Part shown: positions 42,718-52,740 of the stretch, in pieces | Layout: each line of letters starts with the position of its first letter | Position numbering within the stretch: the stretch's first letter is position 1 | Source: JAADHI01 sp964451325 | GTDB lineage: Bacteria > Nitrospirota > Nitrospiria > SBBL01 > JAADHI01 | Length of the DNA stretch: 64,000 nucleotides | NCBI GenBank assembly: GCA_964451325.1 | Contig: CAYVHO010000001.1 | Coordinates: 282,944-346,943 of the forward strand | Direction of reading: 5' to 3' | Notes under the pieces: generated by a model | Seen by the model: only the letters and a program-made list of their open reading frames with translations | Told to the model about the DNA's origin: nothing | Databases searched by the model: none | Made by a program: the position numbers and the translations under genes

Positions 42718-44595
42718 ATGATACGAAATTATTTTTTAATTGTTTGTTCTATCTTTTTACTGGCTGCCTGTAGCAATGGTGGCGGCACGGGTTCGGATGT
42801 GCGTACTCCAGTCAGTGTGTCGATGAAGATTCCAGAACTTGCGAAAGCCTCCGTCGCAGGAAAACCCGTCAGCGAAGGGGTCTTGTCTGTCTCGGTGCGT
42901 GCTGAAAAAAGCGGGGGTACCGGGTTGTTGGCTGCCGAAACAGAAAATGTCACGGCAGGTCAAACCTTGAGCATCGAACTCAAAGTTGAAGCCGGGTTGG
43001 CACATGTTTTCACGGTTGAAGCTTTCTCGCAAAACCAAGGCACGGGCATCGTACTTTTTCGAGGAACAAAAACGGTAGACATTTTGGTGGATACCAGTCC
43101 ATCGATCACCATTGACATGCAGGCGGTCAGTGATGGTATTCAGATCTTTCCTAAGAACGCGGCGGTGACAAAGGGCGCAACCGAACAGTTTTCTATTTCG
43201 GGAGTTGATCCCGCACAGGTCGATTGGCGTGTTGTTGATTCGTTTGGTGGTGTTGAGGGGATCGGCAGTATTTCTCCTGACGGTCTTTACAAGGCTCCTG
43301 ACACCATTCCTTACAATACCAGTGGCACGACACTAGGTGTGCCAGTTTCGATTGTGGTCGAGGCGATTAACAAAAATACTCAAGCGCTTATTGCGGGTGT
43401 GCCTTTGAAGCTCGTTACTGGAAACCCCCTGGTTTTTGGACGCAATGAACAGGTCAGTGCTGCTGGGGCTAGTACCACATCTTCGGGTCAGCGCAGCATT
43501 GTTTTTCAGGAGGGTGTGGTGTACGCAACCTGGCAAGAAAACAGCGCTATTCTTTTTGCAGAAAGTCCAGACGGCATCGACTGGAGTCAGCAAACGGTCG
43601 TTCATATTGGTTCACCGGATCCAGGGGAAGACCCGGCTTTGGCACTTGCAGATGACGGTACGATCTATATCGCTTTCCGAGAGGGATTTTTCCAAACGGG
43701 TTTTCGCACTGCGCTTTTTCGTCGGAAATCAGGTGAAACCAATTTTGAATCCTGGTCACAGAATCTAAATGCAACAGGAAATAACACGGAGAACCCTTCA
43801 GTCGCCGTGGGGACCAATGGGACGGTTTTTGTCGCTTGGGCTGAAGATCTTGATCCCGACCGGTTTGGGAGGCAGTGGGATGTTGTGCTCCAGCGGCTTG
43901 ATGCATCGGGAACCCCTCTGAATCAAACAAATCCCGCACCGGTGTCTATTGGGAAAAAAGAGGATGTGGATGAAAAAACTCCTGTATTGGCGGTGTCTAA
44001 ACTTGGGGATGCTCAGGTTTTTCTGGCTTGGACAGAACGAGACAATACGACACACAATACTTCCGAAATTAACCTTCTTGCTACGGTCTCAAAGGATGGG
44101 GGCGCGAGCTTTTTGACTGCGGTGCAAGTCAACGATACTGCAAATCCGAGAGATGTCTTTCGTCCCTCTATTGCTGCTGGACCGCTTGAAACGGTTTATC
44201 TCGCATGGGAAAGTGATCCCTGTTTGGGGGATTGTGACATACGAGGCACCTTTGATGTGGGGCGTTTAGCGGGAGATAAGCTTGAATTTGGTGCGGATAA
44301 ATTTATTCGAGACGATGCCAGGATGAGACAATTTCAACTGAGCCTTGCTTGGGATGGCGCCACCGGCGTTTATATTACTTTTCGTGCGTTTTCTCCTGTC
44401 CAGGGCATATTCATGGTCAAATCAACAGACGAAGGCAGTACATTCCAGATTTCTCAAGTAGACGACGATACCCTGCAGACGACTCAAACCAATGCATCAC
44501 TGGCCGTGGACGGTACGGGGCGTGTTTTCGCGATTTGGACGGATTTACGCGGAGGGACAGCATCATCCTACGTTTGGTTTGCCAGGGGCGAATGA
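42718..44595 (+). CDS. Lipoprotein with Ig-like N-terminus and sialidase/BNR-like beta-propeller
   Basis: 625 residues from ATG 42718 (AAAGGTG leader). Lipobox LLAAC (Cys18) is followed by Ser, which favours outer-membrane sorting. Residues about 25-240 form two beta domains, including FTVEAFSQNQGTG and WRVVDSFGGVEGIGSISPDG, that are also found at the N-terminus of the giant lipoprotein downstream. Residues about 245-620 contain repeated segments such as VVYATWQENSAILFAESPDG, VFVAWAED and VYLAWESDPCLGDCD, the pattern of BNR/sialidase-like propeller blades. Catalytic sialidase residues cannot be confirmed, so a binding or adhesive role is as likely. Confidence 0.78.
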   Translation: MIRNYFLIVCSIFLLAACSNGGGTGSDVRTPVSVSMKIPELAKASVAGKPVSEGVLSVSVRAEKSGGTGLLAAETENVTAGQTLSIELKVEAGLAHVFTVEAFSQNQGTGIVLFRGTKTVDILVDTSPSITIDMQAVSDGIQIFPKNAAVTKGATEQFSISGVDPAQVDWRVVDSFGGVEGIGSISPDGLYKAPDTIPYNTSGTTLGVPVSIVVEAINKNTQALIAGVPLKLVTGNPLVFGRNEQVSAAGASTTSSGQRSIVFQEGVVYATWQENSAILFAESPDGIDWSQQTVVHIGSPDPGEDPALALADDGTIYIAFREGFFQTGFRTALFRRKSGETNFESWSQNLNATGNNTENPSVAVGTNGTVFVAWAEDLDPDRFGRQWDVVLQRLDASGTPLNQTNPAPVSIGKKEDVDEKTPVLAVSKLGDAQVFLAWTERDNTTHNTSEINLLATVSKDGGASFLTAVQVNDTANPRDVFRPSIAAGPLETVYLAWESDPCLGDCDIRGTFDVGRLAGDKLEFGADKFIRDDARMRQFQLSLAWDGATGVYITFRAFSPVQGIFMVKSTDEGSTFQISQVDDDTLQTTQTNASLAVDGTGRVFAIWTDLRGGTASSYVWFARGE

Positions 44596-44645
44596 TTAGA
44601 AATACCGTAAATAGATAGAACATTATTTCATAAGGAGTTGGCATC

Positions 44646-45947
44646 ATGAAGCTTCAAAAGCCGTTTTGTACAAAAAGAAAAAAAATACAGCGGGCGCTGC
44701 ATTTTTTTGCGACACTTGCGTTAGCCCTTTTCATCTTCTTCCCAGCACCCGCTTCTTCAGCTACCCTGCCTGAAATTGAAGAAATCAAACAACTTTACCA
44801 AAACGGACAATATAGCGCGGTTGTGACGGCCTTGGGCGAGACGGGCGATGAAGATGCGGCGCAGTTGCTTTATTTGGGTTTGAGTCATCTGCGTATGGGC
44901 AATACGATGCAAGCGATTAAAGCCTGGCAGTCCTTTGTGCGGCTTGAAAAAGGCAGCGAGGGCGGACGAAAGATCTCGCGTTATCTCACCATCTTATTGC
45001 AAAAAGAGGCCGAGCGTTTGGCAAAAAAACGTGTGGCCCAGGAAAAATCGTTTACACAAAAACTCGACCCCAAGGCCATAGCGGTCTATCCCTTCACAAA
45101 CAAAGGCACGGCATCGTATGCCCCGCTTTCACGGGGTTTGGCCGCCATGATTATTACCGATCTGGCTCAGGTCAAAGGACTGACTGTTGTTGAACGGATT
45201 CAAATTCAAGCCATTTTAGACGAATTAAAACTGGCAAAATCGGGTCTTGTGGATACAAAGAGCGCGCCCCGTGTGGGAAAACTCGTGGGGGCAGCAAAAT
45301 TCACGACCGGCAGTTTTCTGGATTTAGATGCCGAAAAAATCCGCCTCGATGCGACGGTCACACAAACAGAGAGCGGCGAACGCCTTTCCGCCATTGATTC
45401 TTCCGGTGAGTTGGCCTCTTTTTATACGATCCAAAAAGCCTTGGTTTTTAAATTGTTGTGCAGCTTGGGGTTTTGTCCTGAAAGTCTGGATAATCCGACC
45501 CGTTTATTGGTCGAAAAAATCCACACCAAAAATCTCAAAGCCTTTCGACATTTTTCGGATGGACTCGTGGCCTTTGATCAACGGCACTATCGTGATGCCC
45601 GACGGGGTTTTATCCTTGCCCTGGAGGAAGACCCCAATTTTGCCTTGGCCCGAAAAGCCCTACTGGATACCCCCCTGCTTTCTTTGAATGTGGCCAGCAT
45701 CATTTCAGGGGCAGAAGCCATTGATCAAGGCGGTACGTTTTATTTCCCGCTGGAGCCTTTAGTGGCTTCGATTCCTGTTTACCGTCTGCCCATTCCTGTA
45801 ACGCCGAATATTTTTCAGCAGCCGACGAGTGGCGGGGGTGATCCGGGTGGCGGGGGTAGTCCATCACCACCATCACCACCATCACCACCTCCACCACCTC
45901 CACCACCTGCCACAGTGCAGGTGGACGTGCAGGTAAACTTCCCATAA
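44646..45947 (+). CDS. Exported TPR-CsgG protein with proline-rich tail (CsgG D)
   Basis: 433 residues; TAAGGAGTTGGC precedes the ATG. The signal peptide is long (cleavage near PASSATLPE). A short TPR region (about 45-125) is followed by a CsgG-like domain (about 140-300) with IAVYPFTNKGT, VVERIQIQAILDELKLAKSG and VGKLVGAAKFTTGSFLDL, then a TPR-like helix pair and a loop. The C-terminus is a Gly/Pro/Ser stretch encoded by 9-bp repeats and a final beta-like VQVDVQVNFP. The Pro tail may cross or anchor to the cell wall. It is the fourth protein with this fold in 10 kb. Confidence 0.82.
   Translation: MKLQKPFCTKRKKIQRALHFFATLALALFIFFPAPASSATLPEIEEIKQLYQNGQYSAVVTALGETGDEDAAQLLYLGLSHLRMGNTMQAIKAWQSFVRLEKGSEGGRKISRYLTILLQKEAERLAKKRVAQEKSFTQKLDPKAIAVYPFTNKGTASYAPLSRGLAAMIITDLAQVKGLTVVERIQIQAILDELKLAKSGLVDTKSAPRVGKLVGAAKFTTGSFLDLDAEKIRLDATVTQTESGERLSAIDSSGELASFYTIQKALVFKLLCSLGFCPESLDNPTRLLVEKIHTKNLKAFRHFSDGLVAFDQRHYRDARRGFILALEEDPNFALARKALLDTPLLSLNVASIISGAEAIDQGGTFYFPLEPLVASIPVYRLPIPVTPNIFQQPTSGGGDPGGGGSPSPPSPPSPPPPPPPPATVQVDVQVNFP
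45861..45908 (+). repeat. Coding 9-bp microsatellite in the CsgG D gene
   Basis: Units of CATCACCAC (three) then CTCCACCAC (two) encode the Ser-Pro/Pro-rich tail. Units of 9 bp keep the frame, so copy-number change would alter tail length without breaking the protein. Confidence 0.75.
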
Positions 45948-46031
45948 AAAATTGTAAGATTTTATGATGGTTTGATCAAAAATACAGGTGTTCCCTTATT
46001 TTCGTCACACTGTTTTAAGCGAAGGAATCCC

Positions 46032-49000
46032 ATGAAAAAGAGATCTGTTCTTTCTGTTGCATTCTATATCCTGCTTCCTTTTCTTCTGCTTTTTGCAGCC
46101 TGTAGTGGCGGAAATTCGGGGGGCGGATCAGAACCCATGGCCTCTGTGGGCATTACGCTAAAACAAAGTGAAAATGTGCAATCGAAATCTAAGGTCTTTG
46201 CTGCGCCTAAAACAGAAACAATCACATCGCTTGCCATCACTGTGACGAGCGAAGACGGAAACGAATTGGCAAGAAATACGGCGTCTGTAACACCAGGCAC
46301 CACGGTGACATTAACCCTGAATGTTCCCGTGGGAGTCAATCGTATTTTTACCGCCGAAGCCTTTGATGTTGAAGGACAAGTCATTTTATTTGGCGATGCC
46401 ACGACAGATCTACAGGAAGGGCAGGACATCACACTCACCATTCCTGTGGAAGCCCCGCTTCAGATTGCGCCCGAAAACCCTACCATTAATCTTGCAGAAA
46501 CCCAGGTCTTTACCGCGACACGAAGCCTTTTATTGAACGATGCCTTGCAATGGTCTGTTGACGATATTGTTGGAGGAGATGCAATCCTCGGCACCATCAC
46601 CGAAACGGGTGATACCACGGCAGAATATATCGCCCCGACGACCCTGCCCACATCGGCCCAGGTGAGTGTGCGGGTGGCCAGTGCAGATAATCCCAATCTT
46701 TATTTTGATGAAACCCTCGCTTTCCTCAACGATCCAAGCAAAACGTTTTTTGTTGATCCCCTCAATGGTGTAGACAATGACGACTGCGGCCCACAAGCAA
46801 GCCCTTGTCGTACATTGACACAGGCCCTGTCCCTGGTCGAAGCGGGTGGCACAGTTTTATTGCTCCCCGGAAACTATGTCTTTGGCAATGGCACAGGCAA
46901 TGAAACACTGCCCTTGCAAATGAAAGTCGGTGTGACGATTCACGGCACGACGCAGGGTAGAATGGCCCTGCTTGATTTTACCGATCCGCAAACCTCTGGC
47001 CCCGGTATTCTGGGTGCAGACAATGCGATCCTCTCCGGCATGCGTATTGAGACGCGCACCCTTTTTGGCAATTTGATTGAAACAAACGGCACATCACCCA
47101 CCATTCAAAACAACCTCTTTTTTGGGGCCTGTGATTTATCTGATGACGACTGTAACACGGCGATTTTTGTGGATCAGGCGAGTGCACCGAATATCTCTAG
47201 AAATACCTTTGGAGCCATTGGGCCGAATGCTTTTTCTGTGGCCATTTATATTGTGGATCAGGCGGCCCCGCAAGTGACTGATAATACCTTTACGGGGAAT
47301 CAAATCGCCTTACTGATTCAGGGTGATGCCGAACCGCGTATCGAAAACAATCGCATTCTGGAAAACATGCACGGCATCCTTGCTCAGGAAAATGCGCTGC
47401 CCGATTTGGGCGGCGGTGCGGCTGGAAGTGCGGGTTTGAATATCCTGAGTTGCAATACAAGGGTGGATCTCTTTAATCAGACTTCTAATAGCATCGTTGC
47501 TCAAAATAACCAGTGGGATCATTTGCCGCCGGAAGTTTTCAGCACGCCGGGTGATGGTGCCGATATTGTTTTCACGGGTGGCTCGGTGGATGCGTCGAAT
47601 GCAACACTCTATCCTTTTGCACCTTGCAATTTGGGGGTTCAGGTCTCTGCGCCTTCACCCAACTTCACAACCGAGAGCAGTGGTACTGCAAGCTTTGATG
47701 TGGTCTTAGGGACCGAACCGAGCGCCGATGTTGTGATTGCGCTGTCCTCCACTGATACAAGTGAAGGCACGCTCTCAAACAACAGCCTGACCTTTACGAC
47801 TCAAAATTGGAATGTCTCGCAAACCGTGATCGTCACAGGTGTGGATGATGCCGTGGCGGACGGCCCTGTGAGCTATCAGATTGAGTTTGATCTCTCCGGC
47901 AGTTTAGATCTTGTTTATCAACAAGGTGAAACCCCTGCCCCGATTGATCTCTTTAATACAGACGACGAAACCCCCGGCATCACGGTTTCACCAATATCAG
48001 GTCTTGTGACCGATGAAACGGGTTTGACGGACACCTTTACCATCGTACTGGATTCAGCCCCGACAGCGGATGTGACGATCACCCTCGCTTCCGATGATCA
48101 AACAGAAGGTCTTGCCGCACCGAGCACCCTTGTTTTCACGACTTCAAACTGGAACAGTGCGCAGACCGTAACCCTGACAGGTCAAGACGATAATGTGGCA
48201 GACGGCGACGTGAGTTACAACATCGTCACAACGGTCTCTACAAGTGACGCCGTATATGCCGCGATTGACCCTGATGATGTTTCCGTGACCAACAACGATG
48301 CGGGTGATATCGCAGGTATTCGTGTGACCCCGATTTTGGGTCTGATTACGACAGAAGCAGGTGGCACCGACACATTTGACGTGGTGTTGACGAGCGAACC
48401 CACTGCAGATGTCGATATTTCCCTCTCTTCCAGCGATGTTTCGGAAGGCACGATTTCGACGGACGGTCTCACCTTTACCGCCCAGAATTGGAATGTGGCG
48501 CAAACCGTGACCGTGACGGGTGTGAATGACGCGGTCGTCGATGGCAACATTCTCTATACGGTGAATATCTCTGCGGCAAGCAGCACCGACCCGAATTACA
48601 GCGGCATGCCCGTGAATGACGTCTCTGTGAGCAATACCGATGACGATACGCGGGGCATTACACTCAGCCGTACGACTGGGCTTGTGACAGATGAGGGCGC
48701 TGCAAGCGATACCTTTACGGTGGTATTGAATAGTCAACCTACGGCATCCGTCAGCATCGGACTTTCTTCGAGTGATACGACAGAGGGGAACGTCTCACCC
48801 GGCAGTGTCAGTTTTGATGCAAGCAACTGGAGCACACCGCAAACTGTGACCGTAACGGGCGTGGATGATGATGTCGTGGATGGCAATATCGCCTACACCA
48901 TCGTAACGGCGGCAGCCTCCAGTCCAGATCCGACTTATGCCGGTTTTGATGCGGCGGACGTTTCCGTGAGCAACACCGACGACGATGTGATCGGTATTGT

Positions 49001-52000
49001 TGTGAATCCCACAACGGGTTTGGTGACGACTGAAGCGGGTGGCGGAGCGACCTTTACGGTCGTGCTGAGCAGCGAGCCCACAGCGGATGTGAACATTGCG
49101 CTCTCTTCAAGTGATGGCACGGAAGGCAGTGTCTCTCCTCCGAGTCTGACTTTTAGCGCCTCAAACTGGAGTACGGCGCAAACCGTGACGATCACGGGCG
49201 TGAATGATAACGTGGACGACGGGGATGTTGCCTACACGATTGTGACGGCTGCTGCATCCAGCGCGGATACGGCCTATAACGGGATCAACCCGGCCGACGT
49301 TTCTGTGAGCAATACCGATAATGACACCTCAGGGATTCGACTCGACAAAACGACGGTAGTGACCGATGAAAGCGGCACGACGACCGATCAGTTTACGATT
49401 GTTTTGGACAGTGAACCCACCGCGGATGTGAGCATTGCACTTGCTTCAAGTGATGGTACAGAAGGCAGCGTGCTACCGACGAGTCTGCTTTTCACCACTT
49501 CAAACTGGAATACAGCCCAAGCTGTGACCGTAAGTGGTGTGGATGATGATGTGGCGGATGGGAACATTGCCTATACGATTACGACAAATGCATCCAGTAG
49601 CGATGCCATTTACGGTGGCATCAACCCCTCTGACGTTTCTGCAACGAATAACGATGACGATGTCGTGGGCATTACCCTCACGCCGACTTCAGGTTTGGTG
49701 ACCTCGGAAGCCCCCGGAGGCACAGCGACCTTCGATGTGGTCTTGACGAGTGAGCCGACCGCAAATGTGAATATCCCGCTGTCTTCCAGTGATACTTCTG
49801 AAGGTACGATTTCGACAAGCAGTCTGAGTTTTGATACCACAAATTGGAATACACCGCAGACCGTCACGATTACAGGGGTCGATGATGCGCTTGCAGATGG
49901 CCCGGTTTCTTACACGATTGTCACCGGTGCTGCGAGTGGTGGCGATTATGCCGGGTTTGATGCGGCTGATGTTTCTGTGACCAATAACGACAACGATATC
50001 GTAGGCATCACCGTCAATCCGACGGCAGGTTTAATAAGCACAGAGGCAGGGGGGCAAGCGACCTTTACGATCGTGCTGAATACACAACCCACGGCAGATG
50101 TGGTGATCGGCCTAAGCTCCAGTCTTACAACTGAAGGTCTTGTTTCTCCTTCCAGTCTGACGTTTACATCCGGGAATTGGAGTACGGCACAAACCGTAAC
50201 CATCACGGGTGTGGATGACATGGTGGATGACGGGGATATTGTTTACACGATTGTCACGGCAGCCGTGGTCAGCGCCGACACAACAGGTTTCAGCGGGTTT
50301 AATGCGGACGATGTCTCTGTAACCAATACCGATGACGACGCGGGAGGCATTACGCTCAGCCGCACGACTGGGCTTGTGACAGATGAAGGCGCTACAAGCG
50401 ATACCTTTACGGTGGTATTGAATAGCCAACCTACGGCATCCGTCAGCATCGGACTTTCTTCGAGTGATACGACAGAGGGGAACGTCTCACCCGGCAGTGT
50501 CAGTTTTGATGCAAGCAACTGGAGCACACCGCAAACTGTGACCGTAACGGGTGTGGATGATGACATTGTAGATGGCAATATCGCCTACACGATTATAACG
50601 GCGGTGGCCTCCAGCACGGATCTGGTTTATAACGGTGTCGATGCGTCCGACGTTTCAGTGACCAACAACGACAACGATGTGATCGGCATTGTCGTGAATC
50701 CCACAACGGGTTTGGTGACGACTGAAGCGGGTGGTGGTGCGACCTTCACTGTTGTGCTGAGCAGCGAACCCACAGGGGATGTGAATGTCGGACTTTCGTC
50801 GAGTGACACAACGGAAGGCACGATTTCGACCGCCAGCCTCACCTTTACCGCCCAGAATTGGAACACGGCGCAAACGGTGAGTATTACGGGGGTGAATGAC
50901 TTTGTGGTTGATGGCGATATCGCCTATACGATTACCACCGCGGCTGCAACCAGTGCAGATTCAAATTACAATGGTTTTGATCCGGCAAACGTCTCTGTCA
51001 GCAATACCGACGACGATACGGCGGCGATCAACGTCGTGCCGACTTCCGGTCTTGTGACCACTGAAAGTGGAGGCAATGCGACGTTTACAGTGGTACTGGG
51101 TAGTCAGCCGACGCATACCGTGATCCTGGGTCTGTTATCAGATACGCCAGGGGAAGGCACGGTTTCACCTTCAAGTCTGACCTTTACATCATCGACCTGG
51201 AATATGCTGCAAACCGTAACGGTGACCGGTGTTGACGATTTTGTTGTGGATGGAAACATTGTTTACACCATTGTGACGGCTGCCGCATCCAGCACCGACC
51301 CGAATTACAGCGGTCTCAATGCATCTGATGTCACCGTGACCAACAACGACAATGACACAGCGGGTATTACCGTGAATCCGGTCACAGGTCTGGAAACGAC
51401 TGAGGCAGGTGGCACAGATACCTTTACGGTCGTGCTGGATACACAACCGACTGGCAATACGGATGTGACGGTTCGTTTTTCATCCTCTGATACCGGAGAA
51501 GGCACGGTTTCGCCGGTGAGTTTGAGGTTCAACGCCTTAAATTGGAATACCCCGGAAACGGTGACGGTGACGGGTGTGAATGACGCAATGGCCGACGGGG
51601 ATCAAAACTACAACATCATTACGGCTGCCGCGAGCAGCAATGATCCAGACTACAACGGTCTTAATCCTTCCGATGTCTCGGTCACCAACCTTGATAATGA
51701 TTTCCGTTTGACCGCGAATGTGGTCGGTGGGGGTTCTTTGACCTTGCTTCCCGGCACGATCAATTGCGGCACCAGTTGTATTGAGGACTTTGTTTCGGGT
51801 ACCGAGGTCACTTTGAGAACGGCGATTTTTTCGGGCTGGGCTTTCGATTCCTGGAGTGGGGATTGTTCGGGAACTTCGTCTCTTACGACCGTGGTGATGG
51901 ATGCGGATAAAAGCTGTACGGCCAATATGCGACGCACCCTGCTCTTAGATGCGGATTTTCAAGGGGATGTGGCAAATGAAGCCCCGGATGTCAACTTACC

Positions 52001-52547
52001 GGGCGATCCCACGGGAGATCGTTTGACGCTCGATGAGTCTGCCGGGACGATTTTTGTCCAGCAGGTTGTGTTGGGTAATCAGACCCTCAAATACGCTATT
52101 TTGAATCAAGTCGCAGGTCAGACGGGTGGCCTTAATTTGAGTGCCATTGTTGCAGGCACACCGCCCACGACGGGGCGATATCGTGTGCGTTGGGATTCGG
52201 TGGCATCACGCATCATCTCTTTTGCATCCTTGGTGATCCGGGACAGCGGAGGTAATATTCTCATGAATATCTCGTATCGTCCGAATAATATCCTGGATTT
52301 GAATGACACGGGTACAGGGGGGCTTCCCAACTGGGGTACTGGTTTTCAATCTTTTGAGGTCATTGTGAATCTGGATACGGGGAGAATTGACAATATTTTG
52401 ATTGATGGACAACAGGTCGATGTGAACTTCCCACTTCCCTTTAGGCAATCAGCGGCTTCAGATTTGGCGCGGTTTTCTTTTGAGCTGGGCGGCACTTCAG
52501 CCCAGAGTTATGGCCTGGATAACATAAACATCACTGAGGCGCCTTAA
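46032..52547 (+). CDS. Giant surface lipoprotein: beta-helix plus twelve Calx-beta-like repeats
   Basis: 2171 residues from ATG 46032 (GAAGGAATCCC leader). Lipobox LLFAAC (Cys24) followed by Ser. Domains: Ig-like pair (about 30-235) shared with the lipoprotein at 42718; DUF1565/pectate-lyase-like right-handed beta-helix (about 238-535; FFVDPLNGVDNDDCGPQASP, ISRNTFGAIG); twelve repeats of about 113 residues (535-1890) with consensus GLVTTEAGGxATFTVVLxSE, WNTAQTVTVTGVDD and DVSVTNNDND; an InlB/Flg_new-like domain with Cys pairs (GTINCGTSC, WSGDCSGTSS); and a C-terminal lectin-like beta sandwich (1977-2171) ending LDNINITEAP. It is probably an adhesin or fibre on the outer surface. Not a toxin by any motif I see. 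Confidence 0.88.
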   Translation: MKKRSVLSVAFYILLPFLLLFAACSGGNSGGGSEPMASVGITLKQSENVQSKSKVFAAPKTETITSLAITVTSEDGNELARNTASVTPGTTVTLTLNVPVGVNRIFTAEAFDVEGQVILFGDATTDLQEGQDITLTIPVEAPLQIAPENPTINLAETQVFTATRSLLLNDALQWSVDDIVGGDAILGTITETGDTTAEYIAPTTLPTSAQVSVRVASADNPNLYFDETLAFLNDPSKTFFVDPLNGVDNDDCGPQASPCRTLTQALSLVEAGGTVLLLPGNYVFGNGTGNETLPLQMKVGVTIHGTTQGRMALLDFTDPQTSGPGILGADNAILSGMRIETRTLFGNLIETNGTSPTIQNNLFFGACDLSDDDCNTAIFVDQASAPNISRNTFGAIGPNAFSVAIYIVDQAAPQVTDNTFTGNQIALLIQGDAEPRIENNRILENMHGILAQENALPDLGGGAAGSAGLNILSCNTRVDLFNQTSNSIVAQNNQWDHLPPEVFSTPGDGADIVFTGGSVDASNATLYPFAPCNLGVQVSAPSPNFTTESSGTASFDVVLGTEPSADVVIALSSTDTSEGTLSNNSLTFTTQNWNVSQTVIVTGVDDAVADGPVSYQIEFDLSGSLDLVYQQGETPAPIDLFNTDDETPGITVSPISGLVTDETGLTDTFTIVLDSAPTADVTITLASDDQTEGLAAPSTLVFTTSNWNSAQTVTLTGQDDNVADGDVSYNIVTTVSTSDAVYAAIDPDDVSVTNNDAGDIAGIRVTPILGLITTEAGGTDTFDVVLTSEPTADVDISLSSSDVSEGTISTDGLTFTAQNWNVAQTVTVTGVNDAVVDGNILYTVNISAASSTDPNYSGMPVNDVSVSNTDDDTRGITLSRTTGLVTDEGAASDTFTVVLNSQPTASVSIGLSSSDTTEGNVSPGSVSFDASNWSTPQTVTVTGVDDDVVDGNIAYTIVTAAASSPDPTYAGFDAADVSVSNTDDDVIGIVVNPTTGLVTTEAGGGATFTVVLSSEPTADVNIALSSSDGTEGSVSPPSLTFSASNWSTAQTVTITGVNDNVDDGDVAYTIVTAAASSADTAYNGINPADVSVSNTDNDTSGIRLDKTTVVTDESGTTTDQFTIVLDSEPTADVSIALASSDGTEGSVLPTSLLFTTSNWNTAQAVTVSGVDDDVADGNIAYTITTNASSSDAIYGGINPSDVSATNNDDDVVGITLTPTSGLVTSEAPGGTATFDVVLTSEPTANVNIPLSSSDTSEGTISTSSLSFDTTNWNTPQTVTITGVDDALADGPVSYTIVTGAASGGDYAGFDAADVSVTNNDNDIVGITVNPTAGLISTEAGGQATFTIVLNTQPTADVVIGLSSSLTTEGLVSPSSLTFTSGNWSTAQTVTITGVDDMVDDGDIVYTIVTAAVVSADTTGFSGFNADDVSVTNTDDDAGGITLSRTTGLVTDEGATSDTFTVVLNSQPTASVSIGLSSSDTTEGNVSPGSVSFDASNWSTPQTVTVTGVDDDIVDGNIAYTIITAVASSTDLVYNGVDASDVSVTNNDNDVIGIVVNPTTGLVTTEAGGGATFTVVLSSEPTGDVNVGLSSSDTTEGTISTASLTFTAQNWNTAQTVSITGVNDFVVDGDIAYTITTAAATSADSNYNGFDPANVSVSNTDDDTAAINVVPTSGLVTTESGGNATFTVVLGSQPTHTVILGLLSDTPGEGTVSPSSLTFTSSTWNMLQTVTVTGVDDFVVDGNIVYTIVTAAASSTDPNYSGLNASDVTVTNNDNDTAGITVNPVTGLETTEAGGTDTFTVVLDTQPTGNTDVTVRFSSSDTGEGTVSPVSLRFNALNWNTPETVTVTGVNDAMADGDQNYNIITAAASSNDPDYNGLNPSDVSVTNLDNDFRLTANVVGGGSLTLLPGTINCGTSCIEDFVSGTEVTLRTAIFSGWAFDSWSGDCSGTSSLTTVVMDADKSCTANMRRTLLLDADFQGDVANEAPDVNLPGDPTGDRLTLDESAGTIFVQQVVLGNQTLKYAILNQVAGQTGGLNLSAIVAGTPPTTGRYRVRWDSVASRIISFASLVIRDSGGNILMNISYRPNNILDLNDTGTGGLPNWGTGFQSFEVIVNLDTGRIDNILIDGQQVDVNFPLPFRQSAASDLARFSFELGGTSAQSYGLDNINITEAP
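47637..51702 (+). repeat. Array of twelve ~339-bp coding repeats
   Basis: The period is close to 339 bp (113 codons). Repeat 1 is divergent; the others share DTSEGT/DTTEGN and VTVTGVDD motifs. Repeats 4-5 (from about 48655) and 9-10 (from about 50345) are nearly identical at the nucleotide level over several hundred bases, 1690 bp apart, indicating a recent five-repeat segmental duplication. Confidence 0.85.
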
Positions 52548-52612
52548 ATAAGATATTAGCCCAGGAAATGAGTCGTAAAGTGAGGATATTTTAGCTATAA
52601 AAATAGGTTCTT

Positions 52613-52736
52613 ATGAAATCAAAAGTTTATATTGAAACATCGGTCGTCAGTGCGAAGTCGGGTCGAGTCCATCTGTCGGTCGAATGGGTATGAGCCCGCA
52701 ATAATTTGCACACCAGAAGAACTTTTGGGGGAATAG
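52613..52736 (+). pseudogene. Remnant of a PIN-domain toxin gene
   Basis: ATG 52613 begins MKSKVYIETSVVS, the usual N-terminus of a PIN-domain family, but stops at TGA 52691. The expected C-terminus IICTPEELLGE lies in another frame and ends at TAG 52734-52736. Only about 124 bp remain where an intact gene would be near 450 bp, so an internal deletion with frameshift removed the catalytic core. The antitoxin-like gene follows 4 bp later. Confidence 0.7.
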
Positions 52737-52740
52737 TCTT

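Noticed and set aside
47637..51702. Regular repeats that might suggest a CRISPR array
   Set aside because: The unit is about 339 bp, coding and in frame, with no short repeat-spacer structure; it is a protein repeat array.
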